DNA of 64,000 bases, from contig NC_083509.1 of the NCBI RefSeq assembly GCF_032362555.1, forward strand, positions 8,331,001 through 8,395,000. The letters are read 5' to 3'. Below the pieces are notes generated by a model that saw only the letters and a list, made by a program, of their open reading frames with translations, was not told where the DNA came from and did no database searches. Source of the DNA: Amyelois transitella (taxonomy: Eukaryota > Arthropoda > Insecta > Lepidoptera > Pyralidae). The position numbers and the translations under genes are program-made. This document shows positions 28,901-41,222 of this stretch, piece after piece; the first letter of the stretch is position 1, and each line of letters begins with the position of its first letter.

Positions 28901-29342
28901 ATAGGCGTTACATACCACAAATATCACCACAAAAAGTGTAGTCAGAAATATAAACATCAAGCTATATGGAAAATTATAAATCAATAAGATTAGAATTTTT
29001 TAGTAAATCGCATACATAAATATATCACGCCTTTATTAGTTATATGGTAGACATAGCAAACAGTTTTCAAAAGATAGAATAAAGAAGAGAAGAAGAAGAA
29101 AAATAAACTAAATTGTAATAAAACCAAAGATTAACACTTAAAATGAAATAACACCTTTTTTATAACCAAACTTATTTTCGAAACAACAGATAATAACATC
29201 GTATTTTATATTTATGTGCATTTGTATTTCTTCGACATACGAAGTGCCTTTGAAAGTTATAATATGAACTGAGAAAATTACTTTTCAACCGTATTTTCCA
29301 ATAGAAGGAATTAAAGGAAACACTATTTATTTTCCTATAAGT

Positions 29343-29399
29343 AAGTACCTCAAAAAAAAAACTAACATTAAAATGTTAGTTTTTTTTTTTGAGGTACTT
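29343..29399. repeat. 57-bp near-perfect foldback
   Basis: Arms AAGTACCTC-A10-CTAACATT (29343-29369) and AATGTTAG-T11-GAGGTACTT (29372-29399) are complementary apart from one extra T, with a 2-nt centre. Confidence 0.85.
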
Positions 29400-30145
29400 C
29401 ATTTTTGAGATTTACAATAAACAAATGAAATAATAAAATACCAACCCCCTTATAAAATTAATATGTTGCAGTTAATACCCGTGTTTTCCCTACTTAGAAC
29501 TCGATTTTACAAAATGTTTTTTTAAAACTAGAAATATCAGTTTAAACTGCACTTTTTTCTTGACAACACACGTTTACCCAAATCAAAACAGTTAAAGCTA
29601 TTCTCAAAGTTCATAGACTTTATTTTAATAGATCGCGAGACGTCTACTGATTAATCAAATCTTTTTGACCAAAACTAACTCAACCTAATTTATTGGCACA
29701 GTTAGAAGTTAGAAGTTAACCTACCGAACCAGTAGGGTTTATTACTGTTAGATTTTCTATATAACCCCTGCTGATTTTTAAAACTACCTATATCTTGTTT
29801 TAATGTCATATTAGTACCTCTAGTGCTTGTTTTCGCTAAATCTCGAAATGGTAACTAGTTTTTATTTGAACATTAATGGTATCGGTGGTAAATTTAGTAA
29901 GAAAAAATAAAGAGAAAATTGGTTTTAAAGAATTACGGGTTATAACTGTAACATAAATTATAATTATTCACCGAAATCTACTCTTACACACTTTTTCTTG
30001 TAATGGTATAAATATTATCTTTAACTACATCTGTAAATAATAAATATTAATTAGTCGCGTAATATTGTTGCTAACCCAAGCCTAATCATGACTGTTACAA
30101 TAAGTAAAGTCGTCATACACAACTAGTTCAAGATCAAAAGGCAAT

Positions 30146-30157
30146 AGGCACGTGCCA
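30146..30157. promoter_or_regulatory. Candidate Hairy/E(spl) repressor site upstream of asense
   Basis: AGGCACGTGCCA has the palindromic core GGCACGTGCC and differs by one base from the E(spl) bHLH consensus TGGCACGTGYYA. It lies about 1.5 kb upstream of the asense ATG, beside a GC-rich patch with CAGATG at 30184-30189. Notch-driven E(spl) proteins repress proneural genes in Drosophila. The role here is inferred from position and motif only. Confidence 0.35.
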
Positions 30158-31349
30158 AAGCCGAGCACAAAGGCAAGGGTGAGCAGATGGCGGTGGCGTA
30201 GGCGGCCCCGCACACATGCGCAGGGTCAGCTCTCGTAGCGGGAAAGATATGTTGATAATTAAATTTAAATGGGTCATAGAAACAATTGATAACGTTATCT
30301 GATTATTGCTTCTAGTTATTGATATTGATATTACTTTGTTCTATCTACAATCTAAAATTGCTTCGCTAAAAATGTCGTAACTGATTCTCTCATATTATTG
30401 AAAATCAGGATTTTAAAGGAGAAGGAAAAAATTAATTGATGAATTTCTTTTCTTCTTTTAATTTTATTAAATTTTCATAGTTATTGTACTTTAAATAGCT
30501 AGTTTACAGTACGCAGTATACGGTAAAATACAATTTATAGACTATTTTGTGGTCCATATTCAGGAACTTATCTTTTAATGTAACAAGGTGTTTCTTAAAA
30601 TACTTTCAGACCAACCCCTGCGCCTGCGCAGTTTTTGAAAATCCATTCAAGAATACGAACGGTTTTAACATCATTACTGTATATGTGTGCAACCGCGTTA
30701 AATATGTAAGTGCATTATATTGATATGTTGCATGTGTGCAATAATATTACACACACATGCCGGCGTTTGGGTGCGACACCCCATGAAAATTATTGTCCTC
30801 GATACGACTGCGGTGACCATAACAATAAGAAATATTTGGAACAAATTTCTAAACTACTGTGGTCGGGAAATAAATAATACCTAGTTTAAAATACGTTTTT
30901 TAATCCTTAAGGGATATTTTTAAAGCACATATTTGAGTTAAATATAACATAACTTCACAAGATACGCCGATCATAAAACGTAATCAGTAAATTAACCTTG
31001 TACTCTTCATGTCCTTAAACTCTTTATTAGATTACATCAAATTATCCTAAAGATAACTTATGTCCACGTACAAGGTTATCTTAAATCACTACCTATGTTT
31101 ATTAGTGAATTATCTATGCAAACAAATAAAATAAAATTTACGATATCTTGAAATAAATCTTTAATTTAAAACTATTGTACTTCTCTTACAGCTTTACAGA
31201 TACAGTACAATCTTTTTGACTGTTGTACTATTTAGGCCATTAGGTCAACTGTATACCTGTATCCTAAAAAAATTTAAATGTCTTATAAGCTCATAAACAA
31301 AATTGTACTTAGATGTAGTACCAAATAAAACGCAACGTGTTGTCACAGT

Positions 31350-31636
31350 AGAATAGCGCCGCTGCCCGGTTCCGCCCTTTGGAAGAGCATGTGTGCAACT
31401 AGTAAACGTAAGTACTACCCCTGTTTATCCCCCCGCGAGCAACCCCAGGTGCGACGGCCGGCACGCGCCATTCCCGCCGCGGCTGGCGCCCTGACGCCAC
31501 CTAAACTCTAATCATACGAACAACTTATATCAAAGTACCGTTATCTTCTTCTACGTGAGTCAATCAATAGACTCCTCCGCGACTAATGCAACGCAAACAA
31601 TCGTAACATGTGAAAACTGCAATTCATCTCTACAAA
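31350..31636 (+). promoter_or_regulatory. asense proximal promoter and 5' UTR region
   Basis: A GC- and CpG-rich block at about 31350-31505 stands out from AT-rich surroundings and ends roughly 130 bp before the asense start codon. No TATA box at a convincing spacing is visible. The transcription start cannot be placed exactly. Confidence 0.4.
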
Positions 31637-32860
31637 ATGAGCTCAATCGGGGTCGTCGTCTTCCGCAACTCGCCACTCGGCAAGTCGCAGGTGCTCCAGG
31701 AATCCGTGAATAATTCAGTGAATATAACCAATAACGATTCCAACCAAAATGTGAGACGTGAAATTATTATAGTGAGGAAGAAACAGAAAATACAATCTCC
31801 GCCTGCGACTGTATCAGTGACTTCGTTGGTTCGTGCAGCTGATCCATCTTCAGGAAATATATCGACAAAACGACCGCGTCTTCGGGAAAATGTAGCTGAA
31901 GAAGCAAATCGTGCGCCAACACCTTTAGCAGTTGCGAGACGAAACGCTCGAGAACGTAATCGCGTACGTCAAGTTAACGATGGGTTTGCCGCCTTACGCC
32001 GACACATACCAGAAGAAGTTGCTGCAGCATTCGAGAACGCAAATTCAAACAGAGGCCCAAATAAAAAGTTAAGTAAAGTTGAAACTTTACGGATGGCTGT
32101 TGAATACATACGAAATTTGGAAAGCTTGTTAAACATTGGTCAGGCCGATAAAGAAAACTCAGGACGTCCATCGATGGAATCTTTTCCTTCGCCGGCATCC
32201 TCTTCTCCTAGAGACAATAGCCAAGAGAGAAGCTACTTTTCTCTTAATTCACCAGCTCTTGATGATGAAGATGTAGATGAAGATGAATTAGATGGTTCCT
32301 TACATCCAATATCTCAGCACCAGTACGTAGAACTGGCTGGAGCGGAATCATTTCAACTTGTTTCCACTCCACATTTGTACGAAGAGGAAGAGGGTTCAGG
32401 TCAACCTTTGACACCATCATCTGATTTGCTTGGACATGATGATGTAAATCCTCATCTTCTGGAAGGACATTTTCCGTTTCCTAATTCAGCAGAACAATTC
32501 ACTGTTATACCTGAACAGAATTATCTTAGTGAAACTGATATACCAATAAACGAAAATGATTTTGAAGTCAAATACGCAGAATCCATTCATCAACAAATAC
32601 ATAACTTTAGTGATGAATCTTCTTTACCTTTAGAAGCTATCAACCCTGATTTAATTCTTACTCATAATGGCTTCAAATTCAAAGAAAGCGACAATGAAAT
32701 AATAGATGATCAGCACTACAGTGATATTGAACTGAAGAAAGAGTTGCCAGATATTCAAGTATCTCCAGAAGACAGAGAGCAATTTGAAGAGACACTGAAG
32801 TGGTGGCAAGAGAAAACTCGGCAAGCCCGTCCACTTTTAAAATCTAAAAATGTAAATTAA
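31637..32860 (+). CDS. ase: Asense-like bHLH proneural transcription factor
   Basis: Intronless gene of 407 residues. The open frame extends 27 bp further upstream but begins there with GTG; the first ATG is at 31637 in an ACAAAATGA context, so I start there. The bHLH domain spans about residues 100-165: basic [14 protein letters not shown], helix 1 with [13 protein letters not shown], loop, then [20 protein letters not shown]. This is the achaete-scute family signature, and the IPEEV..AFE stretch plus long acidic C-terminal half fit asense better than ac/sc/l(1)sc. A conserved C-terminal [13 protein letters not shown] (383-395) matches the family's WW-containing tail. It would heterodimerise with Daughterless in the nucleus, bind E-boxes and promote neural precursor fate (family knowledge). 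A candidate E(spl) site lies upstream and K-boxes lie in the 3' UTR. Alternative: another achaete-scute homologue. Confidence 0.88.
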   Translation: MSSIGVVVFRNSPLGKSQVLQESVNNSVNITNNDSNQNVRREIIIVRKKQKIQSPPATVSVTSLVRAADPSSGNISTKRPRLRENVAEEANRAPTPLAVARRNARERNRVRQVNDGFAALRRHIPEEVAAAFENANSNRGPNKKLSKVETLRMAVEYIRNLESLLNIGQADKENSGRPSMESFPSPASSSPRDNSQERSYFSLNSPALDDEDVDEDELDGSLHPISQHQYVELAGAESFQLVSTPHLYEEEEGSGQPLTPSSDLLGHDDVNPHLLEGHFPFPNSAEQFTVIPEQNYLSETDIPINENDFEVKYAESIHQQIHNFSDESSLPLEAINPDLILTHNGFKFKESDNEIIDDQHYSDIELKKELPDIQVSPEDREQFEETLKWWQEKTRQARPLLKSKNVN

Positions 32861-33385
32861 TGTTAAATTTCAATTTTATTTAGATAAATTGTAATTATGA
32901 AGATAATTTGTGATGTAACATGTAGGTTATAAAGTAAACATACAGCTGTGGTGCCAAAGTCAGTTGCTGACTGCGCGGGCGCAAGGTGTTCCGTAACGGT
33001 CAGCAGAATAATGATTCTAGTGCACGAGGAACCTTTATAGTTGTACTCAATGTAAAGTTCAAATTAGATAGCTGATAATGTCAACTCTTGGTTATTTACC
33101 TATAAGTAGCATTACTTTCCACCATATGACAATGTGTGTAAATTCCTATAGGTTTAATTACGTAGCTGTTATTTCCTGTACTCGTTAATTCGTCCTGCAC
33201 TTTAGATAATTATAGTTATGTATATTTCAATGTAGTCGTAATATTTATAATGTATATAATTTGAAAATGGCATGTAACGTTATAAAAATAATTTTATATT
33301 ATAATAGTGCCTTCTTATATGGAAATATGTGATCTTAGATTTAGTGCGTAACAGACAATAAAAATTTTTTGTAAGAAAATTGGTT
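32861..33385 (+). promoter_or_regulatory. asense 3' UTR with K-box motifs
   Basis: AT-rich sequence from the stop codon to the polyadenylation signal. TGTGAT (K-box, complement of the miR-2/miR-13 family seed) occurs at 32909-32914 and 33328-33333. K-boxes act in 3' UTRs of Drosophila Notch-pathway and bHLH genes. No Brd box (AGCTTTA) was seen. Confidence 0.45.
33357..33362 (+). terminator. Polyadenylation signal of asense
   Basis: AATAAA about 500 bp after the stop codon, followed by a T/G-rich stretch (TTTTTTGTAAG). It is the first canonical signal after the gene. Confidence 0.6.
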
Positions 33386-34632
33386 TTTAGTTCACATGAA
33401 ATAAGTGTTATATTATATAAAACTCTGCAATGGTAATTAATCCTAATAGGAACAACGACAAAAAACTACTTTAAAAAAATCCGATCCCATTCATGTTTAA
33501 ACCCTTTTGAGCCGTATGCTAATGAAGTCAATTTATATATCAGCAAATGACTACTTAGATTACGGTTACACAAGCATTCGTTCAGTAGATATTAACCCAT
33601 TGGCGTACAATTGATATAAATGAATCCTTTGTACAGAACAATTAACAAATAGAACTTTGCACACTTGCTACATTTAAATTCTATTGATAATTCATATATT
33701 TATGAAGCCAATATTTTAAGCACCATTATGAATATAAAAAATATACTTAATATTATGCACCTATTTTAACAAATTAAAAAGTATAGTGTAATTAATTGTT
33801 AAATTAAAATAACGAAAATCAGATGGAATCTAAACATTGAATTGATTAGATCAAAAGTTTAATTTTTTTTACCATTAGTTAAAATTGATTATATTTTTTT
33901 ATTTAAAATCCTAACCTCAAGCTTTAAACAAGGTTTAAACTGAATGTGAGAAAACCAGTCCCAACTTTGGGCCGTTAACGGTAAGGCGATATCGCTATTA
34001 TAGTAAGCCGCTGTTACAAAAAAAAGGGTCCACATCTAACGGGGTGAATTTTTAGATTTGGATTCGGGATCTGATTTTGTTGAGTTTTTTGGTGCCATTA
34101 TATAAGGATGACGTTGAAAGGTAAAAGTTGAAAGGTAAGAAAGATTAAAAGTTATGACATAAAGTACAGGAAACTCTCGCTTTTTACATACGATCCCATA
34201 TGAAATTTGTAAGGATTGTTTTGATTTCATTCTAAGGTAACGGCATGTTTACAATATTGCTAATCCAGCTAAATCTTGCCTACATATTTAGTGACCATTG
34301 GCTCTGTCCTATCAACATTGATATTAGAATGTGAAATTGCAAGAGCGGACATTAATCAATAAAAATCCTCCAACTTTCGTCTTTGTTTAAAAATATCATA
34401 GTCACACCAGCATGTAAGTACAAACACTCGTCTATAAAAACATTACATAAACAGTAAAAACAATCTATTAAGTACAAAATCGAAGACCACCAAATTATTC
34501 ACCAAATTTAACATATTTTATCAGCCTGTTAACAAAAATCTAATTTTGGTTTGTTTGTTGGAAAAAAGTAAATAGGTACCTATTATTTTCTCTTTGTTAT
34601 AAATATCGCTATTTACATTTATTTTGGACTAA

Positions 34633-34697
34633 GTAATCAAGTTTTTAGAAGCTATCCTTTGTACACCACAAAGGATAGCTTCTAAAAAGTTGATTAC
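34633..34697. repeat. 65-bp hairpin, 30-bp stem with 5-nt loop
   Basis: Arms 34633-34662 and 34668-34697 are complementary at 29 of 30 positions around a short ACACC loop. The stem is too perfect and the loop too short for a typical animal microRNA precursor. Confidence 0.85.
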
Positions 34698-37600
34698 TAT
34701 GTGTACTTAAATTTTTTTTCTCGACTATAGCAAAAGTTATTTTATATTTTCTTCAATTGTGTTGTGATACTAATCAAAATATATATAACGTTTCTTTTAT
34801 TTATCATTAGAATCAATACTTGATAATGCTTTTGAAAACTTTTATCTTAATTTCTAGGTAATGAGTTAAAAAAACATCTCTTGGCTAAAGAATCTATTTT
34901 GGAAATTTTCAATCATATTCCTTTAGATATCGGTAATAATTAGGTAACTCTAGAGTAGCGGCAATATGATTTATATAAATGGTTTTTGTTCTAGTTTCTA
35001 TTTAAAGATTCTGGGAATGCAATGAATTGCATTTACAGATGGCGTAAAAGTATGCAAGCGATTTTAATATTGGTAAACAAAGTTCACTATTTCTTGCTTC
35101 GTTCCACACGCTCCACGTTTCCGGGGCGGAAAGAATTTTAATTTTCTCCTTTTTTTCCTACATCGACAATATCGCCATATTTTACGGGGTAAGCGGCTTG
35201 CACGCTATTTTGGCTTCCATTTAGACATTTTCCGCTTCATTCGTCAAGCGCTGTTTAAGACGATTATTGTTTTGATACACATGAGATACGCAGTACGCAG
35301 GACTTAGTAAACGGTAACAAAAACTAAAAAAAGACTAAATCTCTGTTGTCTTAAAACGAAATGTTTAAACTCGCAAATTTTAGATAATTACGCTCAGATT
35401 ATGTATGTAAATATATTTCAGATTGTATGAATGTAAGAGACGGCTCAGGTGTAAACTGAACTTGATTAAGAAACAATAGGTATAATTATTATTATCATTT
35501 TAAATAATTAATCGTCGTTAATATTACTAAAAATATGGCGCGATGCGACTCACGCCATGGCATCCTAAATTAAATACAGTTTTTAATTATAAAAATAATA
35601 ATGTTATTTTGATATGCCTGCATTACCATTTTTTGTAACTTAAAAAAGATCTAATAAGTGGTGTTCTGTACTCATAGATTATCGCTTAAGTTTACTACTG
35701 AGACAAGTGTCCTCTTGTAATTTTTCTTATCTATCCGTAGGGTTATGAGTACCAGCGGGTGAGTAGTACGTTAAGTACAGCAATAATCTATGCTGCTGTA
35801 CTTGACTAGCGGTAACTTGAATAATTCTTTAGGAACCTGTGTTGCCATTTAATTTTTTTTTCATTTGTTTTTTTATCAGTTACAGATAGTTTAGTTTCAG
35901 CTCGATTCTTCTTACTTTACACGTACTTTTTCCCACGGCTAGTGTTACGTCCAGGAGTTGATACACCCAGCAATTTCCACTGTACGTTGTAATGCAAGAG
36001 TTTCGTATAAATTTATTTATGGCCTGATATCACTAATCACACCTTACATGAAGGTGAACACTATAACTCTTTATATATAAAGCTTTGTGCTATGCAGTCC
36101 TTCATTGAAAAGGTAGTTTTTATGCAACCACGCAATTAAAAATATGCATGCACGTGGTCGCACACGCATCAAAATCATTATGAAGATGAACCTACAGGAT
36201 TTGTGCGTGGGAATAGCGGCCATGACACTACTATAAGGAAGAAGTTCCCGCTTTGAAAAAGTCCGTTACGGGCCACGCAGTAACTTTTGTTGTGTTCGGC
36301 GTATAGGGTGATGAACTCGTCTTGGTATTTAATACTTAATAATACTTTTTAATATCGTGCAGTAATTATCTGGATACAAGAATGGATCTAGATACGAGTA
36401 GTTATATTACAGGTATTATAAGTTTTTTCTAAACTAATAAAAAATCATTAAAAAAGCTTCAGGATTAATAGTGAGTTTCTCCAGTATAAGTTTATTATAT
36501 AATTTGTTTGATGATGGCCAACTTTTATTATACAATAAATTATATTATCAAAGTTATATACTACAAAGATGACTATACAAGTTCATGCATGTTTGCTATT
36601 TGTAGATTTAGGTATATGGAATTTTTTCTAGTATCAAGACACAATGATCGACGCATAAACCAAAGTAAAGTCAAAGAAGCTACCCTATTGTTGTACAATA
36701 TTTATTCTTGCGTGGATCTCGTTGGATCTTTCAGCGAGGTCGTCCATTGTCGCAGGGTTCATGGGAACCAGCAAAAAAGGGACTTCGCCTTTAGGGAACC
36801 GTACCCGAAACTCACCATTCAATAGGCACTTTTTGAATGCGCTCTGTGCAAACTATGATCCACGTGTTTGGAGGCTTATAGCGTTTATCATCATAGAAGA
36901 CCTTTATTTGAAAGAGAGGTAAAAAGTTAATCTGAATTTATATTAATACAAAAAGCTCACCAATGTCTAAAAAGATAATAAATTTGTTTTGTTGAAGTTT
37001 AGATTCTCATCACTTAGGTAGTATTACTTTATTTTATCTGATAACTGAGGGGTTAATGCCAGTTTTACTCGATTTGTATGTAATTGCATTAGTACCATCG
37101 TTACCGCTATATTAAATAATTAAATTATTTATTAATAATAATTAATTTAACCGCTGATTAAATCTTAATATAAATAATAATGAGTAAAACTCGCACTAAA
37201 CCCTCAAAACCTCACCAATAATTAAGATAATTCACATAAAGGGTTAGTCATACATAACTAGTAACGGGAAAGAAGCCTCAGGCATTAGGCAATATTAATA
37301 ATCTCGAGAGTAGCTGTGAATCTTCTAAATATCAAATAAATATAACCATGACTGTCTCCAGCCGGTGCTAAACTTCACAAATACATTTGATTTGATAAAA
37401 AAGATCTATAAAATAAATACAAAAGCCACCACTAAACTTGATTATCGACAATATCTATTTTTCAAAATAAATAAACAATATTTTTAATAATATCCCCGTA
37501 GTTTTTCTTTAGGAATTTAAAATGTACTCTTACCTATTAAAATTTTTTCACTATGTCTTATACAATATTTAACATCTATGTATGATGAAATATTTTATGT

Positions 37601-40120
37601 CAAGTAGTTATTTAGTTGTATACCTCTTGTACGACATTGCCGTTTATCCGTGTTTATTTTGACAAATAGTGTGATAATCAGAGTGATCAGTTTAATTTAT
37701 TGGGCATCCCATTTACTCCAGTACGAGTAAACGCTCGTGTAATTTAAAAAAAGTAACTCATTGGTCGTTACTTCCAATCCTAATAAGGTAGGTTTCTCAC
37801 GAGAAGACAGCAAAATTGGCCAGAATCCCATCAACGAACAATGACGTGACGCCATACGGCATTCGTGCACAGCCCCATCTGGTGCACAGACTAAAAAACA
37901 TATTAACTGTACGCCAAAAGTTCGACTGTCACGGTGGCATATGCGTTTGTTTGAGTATAATTTGTTTAATTTGACTGCGATTGGATGTGAGACTGTAAAA
38001 CAGATGGTGAAAGAGAACTGTTTATTATCAAAACCTCAGATTAAAATAAAACTAAGTGGGATACGTTTAAGAAAAGGCAAAAGAAATACATAAGCAAAGG
38101 GTGAAGCGAAACAAAAGCTTGTGAAGTGACTAATTTCGTCAATTATTAAAACAATGATAAATACTTAAACATATTTAAAACTCATATAGATTTGCTTCAA
38201 AACTTGCTAATATTTATACCGCATAGGTATGCATGCAATGGCACTAGCCTCCATCTTAATGTTTATTTTAATGATTTCTTTTAATAAAGTAATTATCTTT
38301 TCCTCCATTAGCTTATGTATGTTCTATCACAATATCATCCGAATAATTCTGCAGTTGAAAATGTTCTCTAAGAATAAATTTAAAATAAAAAGGTTTAACT
38401 AAAAAGTTCGGTTGAGTAGGTAAGGAAAATTTCTTACTCAACCGTAAACATTTTCTCAGTTATTTTACGAGCTAAAATAATAAAGTCATTTGTTAAGTAT
38501 ACATTTTGTAATAGTTTTATTACGATTAAGATTTATTTCACATATCCGTATAATGTAAAGTATGTCGTCATTTCACCAACTCAGCCAAACAAACTTGTTA
38601 ATGATAAGTTTCTTTGTGATTCACCGGGTCACAAAGTTATCAAATAGAACATTTGCATATCATAAATGATGATACCATCAAAGATTCACGCAGACTCAGT
38701 TATCGCATGTAAAACATTTGTCATTATTTACATACAACACGGCTGTCTTTGTTGTACAAAAGAATACTAGACGTATTTTAAATACTCGTCATAATTAACT
38801 AACATTATACAAATAGAAATAGTTGAGTTAAAGTTTCATGAAATAGCTTTGTCAACGTTTGAAACAAATTTTTTTTTGCATTGTTATTTAATTTGTTTTG
38901 TAAGTTTCTTGAATAAATTAAAAAAATTAAAGTCTCAGACAATAATCTTCTCAGAGATAAGACAGTTAGGTACTACTCGGATTCCTTTAAAAAATGTATC
39001 CCAAGTCTTGTACTATGCCTAGTTTAAAAATATCCTTGCGAAGCATTGACGTACTATAAACAACAGTTGATCGAAGTTGCGAAGTTATAATTAACAATAT
39101 GAAATTAAAAGAATACAAAAAATAGAAATAAATTAGTCACAAACATGAATTATAATATACTTCACTGAATATATAACATTCCTTTATCAAGATTTAAGAC
39201 TATCTATTGACGTCTTCATATTTAATGCGCATTTTCATTTTCATCACTGAGATAATTCGCGCCAAATTTTCCATGATCTGTGTTTGCAACACTTACTTAA
39301 ACTGCTGGATTTTATAATTTATTAATCTGGCCGAGGAAAAGTAAACATATAAAGCTCCTTATAATCTTAAAGCGGTTTTCCGTTATAAATTAGTGTAGAT
39401 AAATTTTTTAATACTGAATATATCAAGATGATAAAACGGAGTTTTTTTCTTTGTATTTTATTATTGCAGTAATGAAGAAAAAACTGCTAGTATGATGTTC
39501 TACTTATACACAATTATGTTACTGAAGTATTTTTAAAACCATACTTTATTTTAAAAATGGCAAATTTTGTTTATAACAATATAATTATCTGTAGGTACTT
39601 CTGTAGCTCACTTACTTTTTAGTACTGAACGAATTAGTATTAAATCTAGTATTTTTCAGTTCCATTGTCAATACATCAGAAGAACATAATAGGCCAACCT
39701 GTACATAGGTAAATAATTTCATCTGTCCCAACCGCTAAACTTCGTAACTTGTTAAATCCGTGCACTGCACCCACAATATGGTGTAACTTAATGCACTCAC
39801 CTAATTATATCTCCAGAAATAGACACGGCATGTGTGTCAACCTGAACGGAAAGAGGGTGCAGGGTAGCGTGCAGGTTTCTACTGCTAGTGGAATATGATC
39901 ATAGAGTTATTAACAGACTAAATTTTGGCCGGGATTTCGCTCTCGTGGTAGTATGGAAATAAATTAATAAACATGTAGTACGTGACGAATCACTCAGATT
40001 GAGCCAGCACAAATTAAGTTCGAGACTTGTGTGTTATGAGATACTAACTCGGCAATACCATATCTTTCCCAGCAATTTACTACTTCCATACGAAAGATAT
40101 GAGTCACTCTATAAATTTTT

Positions 40121-40308
40121 CATTGTCCCACGGCGTAAAAGACGACTGAGGGAAAGGCAAATAAACTTAGACTTATTTTTGTAGTCAATGTTCTATCGAT
40201 CTCAATTCCATCATTTAGCAATGCAGTTGAACGTGGCCTTTCAGTCTTACAAGACTGTTTACCCCGCAAGAGACCGTATAGACGTAACTATATACTTATG
40301 TATGTATC
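40121..40308 (+). repeat. Interspersed repeat family A
   Basis: CCCACGGCGTAAAAGACGACT, split near a junction, then CTCAATTCCATCATT, GAACGTGGCCTTTCAGTC and a TATGTATG tail. The middle part is altered. Confidence 0.6.
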
Positions 40309-40840
40309 AAAATAATATCTGCCTTTCTTGGAGGTGGAAATGAATAAGTTAATGATAAAAATGTGAAATGATGAAGAGAAATGGATTAGTTAATGATAAA
40401 GTTATTAGTTGGATACCACGATATTCATGGACTCTCAAAGATTTTAAGAACTAGGAGTTCTTAACATCTTCATAACATAACTTCATTCATAACATAACTC
40501 GGCAATAGAATAGATTACAGATTTTTTTTTCGTTTAGTACCTATTTATAGTAAGTTTATCTGCAGGACCATTTCTGTTTTAACAAAGTCTCAATTCCTAT
40601 ATTATTTCACCACAATTATTATATTTACATATTTTTTTTATTTTCCCATACAATATTTATTATTCAAAATAGTTTAACCGGAATCACGGAGACAACTGCA
40701 CATGCTGTAACAGTTGCATGCGCATACGCACCATATCATGCGGACCCCCGTTTCCTTTTTCCTTTACGCATAGCCGTTCAGGTACTCTGCCGATTTAAAT
40801 AAGTAATGGAAATTTTTTGATATTCTGCTCAATAATAGTA

Positions 40841-41222
40841 CCGTGTCATATGGTTCGCGGTTCTTTAGACTTGGACCATTTCATCTCTTTCCCATGGATG
40901 TCGTAAAAGAAGTTTATAATTGTCATATTCGTAATAGCAAGAAGAACCAGAAGGCTAGAGGGAATTTATTAACAACTGCGAATAAAACAAATTGCTTAAA
41001 AAACAGAAAAAAATATACGTATTTATCTCAATAGTACAAGTCTGGTAGTGAAGTAAAAAACATGATGTGGAAAAGGTCCTACAAATTTGAGATTCTTTAA
41101 TGGGCTTACGATCTGTCACTATCTGAATCTCAATTTCACCATTCTCCTGTATAACAACAGAGTCTTTTCAAGATTAGCACTGTCTACTCCGAAAGGGATA
41201 AAGACATTATATATGTATGTAT
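40841..41222 (+). repeat. Interspersed repeat family A with internal insertion
   Basis: The 5' end is CCGTGTCATATGGTTCGCGG and CCCATGGATGTCGTAAAAG (to about 40910). The 3' half, from GGGCTTACGATCTGTCAC to TATATGTATGT, resumes at 41101. About 180 bp of unrelated sequence separates them. Confidence 0.55.

Larger units (their letters stand above)
19661..31349. other. Gene-poor stretch upstream of asense
   Basis: No supported gene in about 11.7 kb. The background is AT-rich, with CpG-richer islands near 21470-21560, 22360-22480, 23400-23480 and 30150-30240. A 57-bp foldback lies at 29343-29399. The open frames at 20006-20287, 22070-22563, 26740-27230 and 28560-28826 show no domain, splice partner or paralogue. 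For a proneural gene, such flanks commonly hold enhancers (inference). Confidence 0.45.

Noticed and set aside
31610-31636. Nine extra N-terminal codons for asense
   Set aside because: The extension begins with GTG. The first in-frame ATG is at 31637 in a good context, and the N-terminus from there (MSSIG...) looks natural.
34036-34230. Minus-strand frame containing MAPKNSTKSDPESKSKNSPR, reminiscent of a retroelement gag start
   Set aside because: It stops after 20 codons, no gag, protease or polymerase sequence follows, and the likeness is only charged low-complexity residues.
36508-36922. Overlapping frames of 105 and 66 codons
   Set aside because: No family similarity seen. The GC-richer patch at 36715-36830 could be a transposon remnant, but I could not match it to one.
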